Positions 7,979 through 15,012 of a DNA stretch of 40,521 nucleotides are shown here, in pieces; positions within the stretch are counted from its first letter, which is position 1, and every line of letters begins with the position of its first letter. The DNA is from Streptomyces sp. MMG1533 (GTDB taxonomy: Bacteria > Actinomycetota > Actinomycetes > Streptomycetales > Streptomycetaceae): assembly GCF_001279775.1 (NCBI RefSeq), contig NZ_LGDG01000274.1, positions 1 to 40,521 on the forward strand, read 5' to 3'. Both the position numbers and the translations under genes were made by a program. The notes under the pieces are model-generated. The model was not told where the DNA came from. It did not search any database and was given only the letters and a program-made list of their open reading frames with translations.

Positions 7979-9149
7979 CGGGGACCTCCATCTCGATGGT
8001 GGTGCCCTTGCCGGGCGCCGATTCCACGGTCAGTGCGCCGCCGGCCCCGCTCGTCCGGTCCCGCATGGAGACCAGGCCGAGGTGGCGTCCCGCACGGCGT
8101 ATCCCCTGGGGGTCGAAGCCGCTGCCGTCGTCCGTCACCCGCAGGACGGCTCCGCCGCCGCGCCGGTCCAGGGTCACGTCGACATGCTCGGCGCCCGAGT
8201 GCCGCAGGGCGTTGTGCAGGGCCTCCTGGGCGACGCGCAGCACTGACTCCTCCTGGGCGGCGGGCAGGGCGCGCACTCCGAGGCTTGTGAAGGTCACGCG
8301 CGCGGCGTGGGCGCGGTCGAGGACCTGGATGTGGGTGCGGAGGGTCGCGACGAGGCCGTCCTCGTCCAGTGCCGCGGGGCGCAGCTCGACGACTGCCGCG
8401 CGCAGTTCGTCGGCGGCCTCGGCGGCGAGCACGGCCACCTGCTGCAGCTCGCCCTTGGCGCGGGACGGGTCGCGGTCGACCAGGGCCGCGGCGGCCTGGG
8501 CGGTCAGGCGCAGTGAGAACAGCTTCTGGCTGACCGCGTCGTGCAGTTCGTGGGCGAGGCGGGAGCGTTCCTCGGCGATGGTGAGCTCGCGGCTGCGTTC
8601 GTACAGGCGGGCGTTGGTGAGGGCGATCGCGGCGTGCTGGGCGAGGATCGCCAGGAGTTCCTCGTCCTCCTCGGTGAAGCCGCAGCTGCCTTCCGGCTCG
8701 GGGCGCGGGGGGTGTGGTGGGTTTCCCTCCGCAGGGCGCAGCTTGTTGGCCAGGAACAGCGCGCCGATGACCTCGTCGCCGTCGCGGATCGGCAGGCCCA
8801 GGAAGTCGGACATGTCGGGGTGGGCGGACGGCCAGCCCTCGAAGCGGGGGTCCTTGCGTACGTCGGCGATGCGCTCCGGCCTGGCCTCGTGCAGCATCGC
8901 GGCGAGGATGCCGTGCTGGCGCGGGAGGGGGCCGATGGCCTTCCACTGCGCGTCGCTGACGCCGTCGACCACGAACTGGGCGAAGCCACCGTGGTCGTCG
9001 GGCACGCCCAGGGCGGCGTACTGCGCGTCGAGCAGTTCGCGGGCCGAGGCGACGATCGTCTTGAGGACGTCGCGCACCTCGAGGTGCCTGCTCATGGCCA
9101 GCAGCGCCGTGCTCACCGCGGCGAGGCCGGACCGGGGGCCTTGACTCAT
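7971..9149 (-). CDS. GAF-domain sensor histidine kinase
   Basis: 392-residue kinase with no membrane segment, so it should sense a cytoplasmic signal. A GAF domain spans about 20-185. Its HGILAAML..ARPERIADVRKDPRF..FLGLPIRDGDEVIGALFLANK pattern resembles the GAF domains of the mycobacterial DevS/DosS heme sensors, but only one GAF domain is present. HisKA_3 follows, with phospho-acceptor His203 in RLAHELHDAVSQ. The HATPase_c domain (about 285-390) has an EALHNALRHS N-box and VTDDGSGFD. The ATG is at 9149. Heme binding cannot be concluded from sequence. It is coupled to the regulator gene and divergent from the SDR/QueA-like pair. Confidence 0.92.
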   Translation of the reverse strand: MSQGPRSGLAAVSTALLAMSRHLEVRDVLKTIVASARELLDAQYAALGVPDDHGGFAQFVVDGVSDAQWKAIGPLPRQHGILAAMLHEARPERIADVRKDPRFEGWPSAHPDMSDFLGLPIRDGDEVIGALFLANKLRPAEGNPPHPPRPEPEGSCGFTEEDEELLAILAQHAAIALTNARLYERSRELTIAEERSRLAHELHDAVSQKLFSLRLTAQAAAALVDRDPSRAKGELQQVAVLAAEAADELRAAVVELRPAALDEDGLVATLRTHIQVLDRAHAARVTFTSLGVRALPAAQEESVLRVAQEALHNALRHSGAEHVDVTLDRRGGGAVLRVTDDGSGFDPQGIRRAGRHLGLVSMRDRTSGAGGALTVESAPGKGTTIEMEVPGG

Positions 9150-9335
9150 GCCCTCACCGTACCGGCGGGGTGTGACAGTCCGTATCCGCCCTGTGGCGGC
9201 CGCCTCCTAGGCCGGGAGACCTAGGGCGAAGGGCCTCGCGGCTTTGCGGCCCGCGTCCGAGGCGGCGACCACTGCCCGGTTCCTACGTTGGGGGCACGCC
9301 GATCAGGAGGCGTCGAGGACGAGGGGACGTGTGTC

Positions 9336-10031
9336 ATGCCGGTAGCGATCATCACGGGGGCCTCGAAGGGACTGGGGCGGGCGCTGGCCGACGCCCTGGC
9401 CGCCCGGGGCTGGGATCTGGTGCTCGACGCCAGAGGCGCTCAGGCCCTCACGGAGGCGGCGCGGGCCGTCTCCGCGCACGGGACGCGGGTGACGGCCCTG
9501 CCGGGGGACGTCACGGACGCCGGGCACCGGAGCGAGTTGGTGGCGGCAGCGTGGAAGCTCGGCGGGGTCGACCTGCTGGTGAACAACGCGAGCGCGCTGG
9601 GCGCCGAGCCGCTGGTGCGGCTGGAGAAGCTGCCCCTGGAGGGGCTGCGGCGGGCGCTGGAGGTCAACGTGGTGGCGGCGCTGGGGCTCGTCCAGGAGGC
9701 GCTGCCGCTGTTGCGGACGTCCGAGGCGGGCGCGGTCATCGCGGTCAGTTCGGACGCGGCCGCCGAGGCGTACGAGACGTGGGGCGGCTACGGGGCGTCC
9801 AAGGCGGCCCTGGACCATCTGGCGGCGGTGCTGGGCGAGGAGGAGCCCGGGCTGCGGGTGTGGGCGGTCGACCCGGGTGACATGGCGACGGACCTGTATG
9901 CGGCCGCCGTACCGGAGGACAGGGATCCGCGGCCGGATCCGGTCGGCGTGGTGCCGGCGTTCCTGCGGCTGCTGGACGAGCGGCCCGCGAGCGGGCGCTA
10001 CGGGGCTCCCGCTCTGCTGGAGGAGCGATGA
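9336..10031 (+). CDS. Short-chain dehydrogenase/reductase (SDR)
   Basis: 231-residue classical SDR. It has the TGASKGLG cofactor motif (7-14), NNAS (83-86), catalytic Ser138/139, and Tyr152 and Lys156 in YGASK. The absence of an obvious acidic residue rule means NAD versus NADP preference is unclear. Substrate unknown. The ATG at 9336 follows a GAGGGGAC site; the frame is open to 9288, but the extra residues do not fit the SDR start. It overlaps the next gene by ATGA, so the two are translated together. That suggests a shared pathway with the QueA-like protein, though the pairing is not one I know. Confidence 0.88.
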   Translation: MPVAIITGASKGLGRALADALAARGWDLVLDARGAQALTEAARAVSAHGTRVTALPGDVTDAGHRSELVAAAWKLGGVDLLVNNASALGAEPLVRLEKLPLEGLRRALEVNVVAALGLVQEALPLLRTSEAGAVIAVSSDAAAEAYETWGGYGASKAALDHLAAVLGEEEPGLRVWAVDPGDMATDLYAAAVPEDRDPRPDPVGVVPAFLRLLDERPASGRYGAPALLEER

Positions 10032-11125
10032 CGCTGGCGGTACACGTCCCGGAGGAGCTGTCGGCGCGGGTGCCGGCCGAGCAGCGTGGGCCCGGGCTCG
10101 ACCGGGATGCCGTACGGCTGCTCGTGTCACGAGGGACCGCGGTGTCGCACCACGCGTTCGTGGAGCTGCCCCGGCTGTTGCGGGCCGGGGACCTGCTCGT
10201 CGTGAACACCTCGCCCACGCTGGCCGCCGCCGTCGACGGGCGGGTCGGGCAGGCGCGCGTGGTGGTGCACTTCTCCACCCCCGGGGACGACGGGCGGTGG
10301 GCGGTCGAGCTGCGGGATCCCGACGAGAAGGGCACCACGCGCGCGCGTGCGGGCGGGCCCGCCGGAACGGAGGTGCGGCTGCCCGGGGGTGCGCCCGGTG
10401 GTGGGCGGCTGGTCCTGGAGGAGCCGCTGAGCACACAAGGCGAGCGGTTGTGGTGGGCGCGTGTGACGGGGGCGGAGGTCCTCGGCATGCTGAGGGAGCA
10501 CGGGCGGCCCATTCGTTACTCCTACACGGAGCGGGACCAGCCGTTGTCCGTGTACCAGACGGTGTTCGCGCTGCCGTCGCCCGACGGAGCGGGCAGTGCG
10601 GAGATGCCGAGTGCGGCGCGGCCCTTCACCGCGCGGCTGGTGGCGGAGCTGGTGAGCCGGGGGGTGCAGTTCGCGCCGGTCACGCTGCACACCGGGGTGG
10701 CTTCGGCGGAGGCGCACGAGCCGCCGTATCCGGAGCGGTTCGCGGTGCCGGAGGCGTCCGCGCGGCTGATCAACGCGGTGAAGGCGGGGGACGGCAGGGT
10801 CGTGGCGGTGGGGACGACCGCCGTGCGGGCCGTGGAGTCTGCTGCCGGACCCGACGGAGTCGTACGCGCGCGTGCGGGGTGGACCGATCTCGTGGTGACC
10901 CCGGAACGCGGGGTGCGGGTGGTGGACGGGCTGCTGACGGGGCTGCACGAACCCGAGGCGTCGCATCTTCTGATGCTGGAGGCGGTCGCGGGGCGGGCGG
11001 CGGTCGACCGCAGTTACGGGGAGGCGCTGCGTGAGCTCTACCTGTGGCACGAGTTCGGGGACGTGCACCTCATCCTGCCGAAGGAGAGGCCTCACACAGA
11101 GCATTGCGTCAGCAACTCTTGGTGA
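10028..11125 (+). CDS. Divergent QueA-like protein (SAM:tRNA ribosyltransferase-isomerase family)
   Basis: 365 residues, alignable along its whole length with QueA, which transfers and rearranges the ribosyl part of SAM onto 7-aminomethyl-7-deazaguanine in tRNA (queuosine pathway). Matching blocks are LRAGDLLVVNTSPTLAAA (near 50-70), SVYQTVFALPSP (near 175), VTLHTGVASAEAHEPP (near 215), VAVGTTAVRAVESA (near 258), a DGLLTGLHEPEASHLLML block (near 300) and HEFGDVHLIL (near 340). Several positions I recall as conserved in true QueA differ: the AGLHFT-type motif reads SAARPFT, and the downstream MH-containing motif is missing. True QueA function is therefore doubtful. No tgt, queG or other queuosine gene is in the window. 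It is co-translated with the SDR through ATGA. Confidence 0.8.
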   Translation: MTLAVHVPEELSARVPAEQRGPGLDRDAVRLLVSRGTAVSHHAFVELPRLLRAGDLLVVNTSPTLAAAVDGRVGQARVVVHFSTPGDDGRWAVELRDPDEKGTTRARAGGPAGTEVRLPGGAPGGGRLVLEEPLSTQGERLWWARVTGAEVLGMLREHGRPIRYSYTERDQPLSVYQTVFALPSPDGAGSAEMPSAARPFTARLVAELVSRGVQFAPVTLHTGVASAEAHEPPYPERFAVPEASARLINAVKAGDGRVVAVGTTAVRAVESAAGPDGVVRARAGWTDLVVTPERGVRVVDGLLTGLHEPEASHLLMLEAVAGRAAVDRSYGEALRELYLWHEFGDVHLILPKERPHTEHCVSNSW

Positions 11126-11208
11126 GACTGCCGTGCCCCCGATGTGAGCCCGCACATAGGGCGCAGATCACGTACTAGGAGAAATAGGAGACAAACCCCT
11201 CCCGCGTG

Positions 11209-11240
11209 AACGGGGCAGACGTTCTGGTCTGTCCCGTTTT
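11209..11240 (+). terminator. Terminator after the QueA-like gene
   Basis: AACGGGGCAGAC (11209-11220) pairs with GTCTGTCCCGTT (11227-11238) around a 6-base loop, with one G-T pair, and is followed by TT. Confidence 0.65.
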
Positions 11241-11329
11241 GCCCCTCCCCGATCCACTACCCGGGATCGTACGTCACACCTTTGCCTCGGGTTTTTGCGG
11301 CCGCTAAGAATGGCTGCCGTCGCTCAGAG

Positions 11330-11352
11330 CGCCGCGGGTTTTGCCCGCGGCG
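11330..11352 (+). promoter_or_regulatory. Strong hairpin in the 5' region of the transglycosylase gene
   Basis: CGCCGCGGG (11330-11338) and CCCGCGGCG (11344-11352) form a perfect 9-bp stem with loop TTTTG, 73 bases before the ATG. It could be a 5'-UTR structure or a second terminator. I looked for a ydaO (c-di-AMP) riboswitch, common before Streptomyces cell-wall hydrolases, and could not find its conserved core. Confidence 0.4.
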
Positions 11353-11424
11353 TTCGTGCCGGAAGCACCACCGTCCCCCACCGGACGCCGAGCGACTCCG
11401 CGCTATTCGAAGAGGTCCACGCAC

Positions 11425-12174
11425 ATGCTCAAGAACATCAAGACCCGAAGTCGTGCCCTGACCCGGACGCACAAGATCGCGATGACCGGTGTCGCCACGC
11501 TCGGCGCCGCCACCATCGCGTTCACCGCTGTTCCGGGCGGACAGACGACCACCGCCGAGGCGGCCGCCGCCCCGGCACGAGTGGCCTACAGCTCCGAGCA
11601 GCTCCAGGGCCTGCAGTCGGGTGTCACCGAGCAGCTCGCCGGTGCCGGCCTGAAGAGCCAGGCCGCCGAGGCGAAGAAGAAGGCCGAGGCGGACGCCAAG
11701 GCGAAGGCCAAGGCCGCCGCGGCCGCCGCGAAGAAGAAGGCCGCCGCGGCAGCCGCCAAGAAGAAGGCCGAGCAGGCGCGCAAGGCGAAGGAGGCCGCCA
11801 GCCGGTCCGCCAAGCGCGCCCAGGTCAAGGCCGTCGCCGCGAAGAAGAGCTACGCCAACAACCTCGACGGCTGGATCAAGGAGTCCCTGGACATCATGAA
11901 GTCCAAGGGCATCCCGGGTTCGTACAACGGTCTGTACCGGAACATCATCCGGGAGTCGTCGGGCAACCCGAACGCGATCAACAACTGGGACATCAACGCC
12001 ATCAACGGCATCCCGTCGAAGGGGCTGCTCCAGGTCATCCCGCCGACCTTCAAGACGTACCACGTCCCGGGCACGTCCTGGAACATCTACGACCCGGTCG
12101 CCAACATCACCGCCGCCTGCAACTACGCGGCCGACAGGTACGGCTCCATGGACAACGTCGACAGCGCGTACTGA
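11425..12174 (+). CDS. Secreted lytic transglycosylase (SLT domain) with Lys/Ala coiled coil
   Basis: 249-residue exported cell-wall hydrolase. The N-terminus (1-48) is a long signal peptide with a basic start (KNIKTRSRALTRTHK) and a hydrophobic core ending near AEAAAA. A Lys/Ala/Glu-rich region (about 80-140) is predicted as a coiled coil or wall-binding stalk. The C-terminal SLT domain (about 150-249) has the catalytic Glu in NIIRESSGNPNAIN, then GLLQVIPPTF and a closing NITAACNYAADRYG. Such enzymes cleave the MurNAc-GlcNAc bond of peptidoglycan. The ATG at 11425 follows GAAGAGG. It is probably monocistronic with an isolated 5' region. Confidence 0.9.
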   Translation: MLKNIKTRSRALTRTHKIAMTGVATLGAATIAFTAVPGGQTTTAEAAAAPARVAYSSEQLQGLQSGVTEQLAGAGLKSQAAEAKKKAEADAKAKAKAAAAAAKKKAAAAAAKKKAEQARKAKEAASRSAKRAQVKAVAAKKSYANNLDGWIKESLDIMKSKGIPGSYNGLYRNIIRESSGNPNAINNWDINAINGIPSKGLLQVIPPTFKTYHVPGTSWNIYDPVANITAACNYAADRYGSMDNVDSAY

Positions 12175-12197
12175 GGCCGCGCGGACCTCTTCACGCC

Positions 12198-12231
12198 GAA
12201 GGGCGGCACCCCCACCGGGGTGCCGCCCTTC
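12198..12231. terminator. Bidirectional terminator
   Basis: GAAGGGCGGCACCCC pairs with GGGGTGCCGCCCTTC around a 4-base loop, in the short gap between the transglycosylase gene and the convergent ABC transporter gene. Confidence 0.8.
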
Positions 12232-12258
12232 ACCGTCGTACAAGGCGTACGGCAGTGA

Positions 12259-14826
12259 TCACTTGCGCATGACCTCGGGCTCGTGGCGGCGCAGGAAGCG
12301 GGCCACGAAGAAGCCGCAGATCACGCCGAGGACGATCAGGGCGGCCATGTCCATGCCCCAGGCGCCGACGGTGTGCTCCCACAGCGGGTCCGTGTCGCCG
12401 CCCTCCTTGGGCGGGCTGATCTTGTTGAAGTCCAGCGTGGCGCCCGCGGCGGCGACCGCCCAGCGGGACGGCATCAGGTACGAGAACTCGTTGACGCCGA
12501 TCGAGCCGTTCAGGGTGAACAGGCAGCCGGTGAACACGACCTGGATGATCGCGAACATGACCAGCAGCGGCATGGTCTTCTCGGCCGTCTTCACCAGCGA
12601 CGAGATGACCAGGCCGAACATCATCGAGGCGAAGCCCAGCGCCATGATCGGGATGGAGAGTTCGATCATGGTGGAGCTGCCGAGGACCAGGCCCTGCTCA
12701 GGGATCTCCCGGCTGGCGAACCCGATGACGCCGACCAGCAGGCCCTGGAACACGGTGATCAGGCCGAGCACGAACACCTTGGACATCAGGTACGCCGAGC
12801 GTGACAGGCCGGTGGCGCGCTCCCGCTCGTAGATGACCCGTTCCTTGATCAGCTCACGGACGGAGTTCGCGGCGCCCGCGAAGCAGGCGCCGACCGCGAG
12901 GATCAGCAGGACCGTGGTGGCCGTGCCGTTCGGGATGATCCGCCCGGTCTGCGGGTTGGCCGGATTGGGCAGCAGGCTGTTGCCCGAGTCGATGAGCAGG
13001 CTCACCGCGCCCAGGACCGCCGGCAGGATCACCATCAGCGCCAGGAAGCCCTTGTCGGAGGCGATCACCGAGGTGTAGCGGCGCACCAGCGTGACGAACT
13101 GGGACATCCAGCCCTGCGGCTTCGGCGGCTTCATCGCCTGCATCGGCGGCATCTGTACGGACTGCGGCGCAACGGCGTCGATGTCCGCGGCGTACATCTG
13201 GTAGTGCTGCGAGCCCTTCCAGCGGCCCGCCCAGTCGTAGTCGCGGTAGTTCTCGAAGGCGGAGAAGACATCGGCCCAGGTGTCGTAGCCGAAGAAGTTC
13301 AGCGCCTCCTCCGGCGGGCCGAAGTAGGCGACGCTGCCGCCGGGTGCCATCACGAGCAGCTTGTCGCAGATCGCCAGTTCTGCCACGGAGTGCGTGACGA
13401 CGAGGACCGTACGGCCGTCGTCCGCCAGGCCGCGCAGCAGCTGCATGACGTCGCGGTCCATGCCCGGGTCGAGGCCGGAGGTCGGCTCGTCCAGGAAGAT
13501 CAGCGACGGCTTGGTGAGCAGCTCCAGGGCCACGGAGACGCGCTTGCGCTGGCCACCGGAGAGGGAGGTGACCTTCTTCTCCTTGTGGATGTCCAGCTTG
13601 AGCTCGCGCAGCACCTCGCCTATACGGGCGTCGCGCTCGGCGGCCGTGGTGTCGGCCGGGAAGCGCAGCTTGGCCGCGTACTTGAGGGCCTTCTTGACGG
13701 TCAGTTCCTTGTGCAGGATGTCGTCCTGCGGGACCAGACCGATGCGCTGGCGCAGCTCGGCGAACTGCTTGTACAGGTTCCGGTTGTCGTAGAGGACGTC
13801 GCCCTGGTTGGCGGGGCGATAGCCCGTCAGCGCCTTGAGCAGCGTCGACTTGCCGGAGCCGGACGGGCCGATGACCGCGATCAGCGACTTCTCCGGGACG
13901 CCGAAGGAGACGTCCTTGAGGATCTGCTTGCCGCCGTCGACCGTGACGGTCAGATGGCGGGCCGAGAAGGACACCTCGCCGGTGTCGACGAACTCCTCGA
14001 GACGGTCGCCGACCAGACGGAACGTCGAGTGACCGACGCCGACGATGTCGTTCGGGCCCAGCAGCTGCGAGCCGCCCTTGGCGATCGGCTGGCCGTTGAC
14101 GTACGTGCCGTTGTGCGAGCCCAGGTCGCGGATCTCGAAGCGGCCGTCGGGCGTGGCGTGGAACTCCGCGTGGTTGCGGGAGACCTGGAGGTCGGAGACC
14201 ACCAGGTCGTTCTCCAGGGCGCGGCCGATACGCATGACGCGGCCGAGCGAGAACTGGTGGAACGTGGTCGGGCTGCGGTCGCCGTAGACCGGCGGCGCCC
14301 CCGCGCCACCACCGGGGCCCTGCTGCTGCGGGATCGACGGCGCCTGGTGGGCCTGTTGCGGCTGCTGCGGCTGCTGCGGCTGCTGCGGCTGCTGCGGCTG
14401 CTGCCAGCCGGCCGGCGGGGCCTGCTGCTGCGGCGGTGCCTGCGGCGCCCAGCCGGGATTCGCGCCCTGAGCCGCGTACGGCTGCTGCTGGGGCTGGGCC
14501 TGTGGCGAAGCCACGGCGGCCGCGGTGCCGGAGAGGCTGACCAACGGACCGTCGGTCGCGTTGCCCAGATGCACGGCCGTGCCCGGGCCGATCTCCAGGT
14601 GGTGGATCCGCTGCCCCTGCACGAACGTGCCGTTGGTGCTGCCGTGGTCTTCGATGACCCAACTGCGGCCGCTCCAGCTGATCGTGGCGTGACGCCAGGA
14701 CACCCTGGCATCGTCGAGCACCACGTCCCCCTGCGGATCACGTCCGAGGGTGTATGGCCTGGACGGGTCGAGCGTCCAGGTCCGTCCATTCAATTCCAGT
14801 ACGAGTTCCGGCACTCCATGCCCCAC
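12259..14826 (-). CDS. Two-FHA-domain ABC transporter (ATPase-permease fusion, Rv1747-like)
   Basis: 855-residue protein. FHA domain 1 spans 1-100 (GRD 28-30, SWRH 43-46, STNGT 63-67). A Gln/Pro/Ala-rich linker covers 105-180. FHA domain 2 spans about 185-275 (SRNH 216-219, SHNGT 237-241). The ABCG-type ATPase spans about 290-520, with Walker A GPSGSGKST (320-328), SLSGGQRKR and FLDEPTSGLDP. Six membrane helices (about 580-850) form an ABC2 permease. The order and length match Mycobacterium tuberculosis Rv1747, an exporter whose FHA domains bind phosphothreonine after Ser/Thr kinase phosphorylation. Control by a Streptomyces Pkn kinase is a reasonable inference. The GTG at 14826 has GGGGGAC upstream; GTG 14814 is an alternative. 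It is divergent from the streptophobe gene. Confidence 0.92.
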   Translation of the reverse strand: MGHGVPELVLELNGRTWTLDPSRPYTLGRDPQGDVVLDDARVSWRHATISWSGRSWVIEDHGSTNGTFVQGQRIHHLEIGPGTAVHLGNATDGPLVSLSGTAAAVASPQAQPQQQPYAAQGANPGWAPQAPPQQQAPPAGWQQPQQPQQPQQPQQPQQAHQAPSIPQQQGPGGGAGAPPVYGDRSPTTFHQFSLGRVMRIGRALENDLVVSDLQVSRNHAEFHATPDGRFEIRDLGSHNGTYVNGQPIAKGGSQLLGPNDIVGVGHSTFRLVGDRLEEFVDTGEVSFSARHLTVTVDGGKQILKDVSFGVPEKSLIAVIGPSGSGKSTLLKALTGYRPANQGDVLYDNRNLYKQFAELRQRIGLVPQDDILHKELTVKKALKYAAKLRFPADTTAAERDARIGEVLRELKLDIHKEKKVTSLSGGQRKRVSVALELLTKPSLIFLDEPTSGLDPGMDRDVMQLLRGLADDGRTVLVVTHSVAELAICDKLLVMAPGGSVAYFGPPEEALNFFGYDTWADVFSAFENYRDYDWAGRWKGSQHYQMYAADIDAVAPQSVQMPPMQAMKPPKPQGWMSQFVTLVRRYTSVIASDKGFLALMVILPAVLGAVSLLIDSGNSLLPNPANPQTGRIIPNGTATTVLLILAVGACFAGAANSVRELIKERVIYERERATGLSRSAYLMSKVFVLGLITVFQGLLVGVIGFASREIPEQGLVLGSSTMIELSIPIMALGFASMMFGLVISSLVKTAEKTMPLLVMFAIIQVVFTGCLFTLNGSIGVNEFSYLMPSRWAVAAAGATLDFNKISPPKEGGDTDPLWEHTVGAWGMDMAALIVLGVICGFFVARFLRRHEPEVMRK

Positions 14827-14859
14827 TGAGTAGTCCCCCGAGTTACCCCCAACACAGGG

Positions 14860-14865
14860 AGTCTA
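14860..14865 (-). promoter_or_regulatory. Candidate -10 box (TAGACT) for the FHA-ABC gene
   Basis: Minus-strand TAGACT, 34 bases before the GTG start, fits the Streptomyces vegetative -10 consensus. A -35 of TTCCCG (14883-14888) at 17-base spacing is weak. Confidence 0.35.
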
Positions 14866-14962
14866 GGGATGTCGAACATCGTCGGGAACTATTTCAGGCT
14901 CGGCCCCCTGACCGAAAGTCGGGCCTTGTGAAGAAGGCATACGCCCGCTTCGGCTGTTTCCG

Positions 14963-14991
14963 TTGACGGGGTTGAAACCGGCCCGGAGAGT
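14963..14991 (+). promoter_or_regulatory. Promoter for the streptophobe gene (TTGACG-17-GAGAGT)
   Basis: TTGACG (14963-14968) and GAGAGT (14986-14991) with a 17-base spacer, ending 21 bases before the ATG at 15013. A good vegetative-sigma match. Confidence 0.55.
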
Positions 14992-15012
14992 GGTAATCCA
15001 CGCGAGGGGGAC

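Noticed and set aside
9150..9335. DosR-type binding site upstream of the SDR gene
   Set aside because: The GGGCC/GGCCC words and the CCTAGG pair there do not match the DosR consensus well enough.
11126..11424. Possible ydaO (c-di-AMP) riboswitch before the transglycosylase
   Set aside because: Only simple hairpins are visible; I could not find the conserved ydaO core. A covariance-model scan would settle it.
14340..14410. Trinucleotide-like repeat in the FHA-ABC gene
   Set aside because: It encodes a Gln/Pro linker between two domains and looks like ordinary low-complexity coding sequence.
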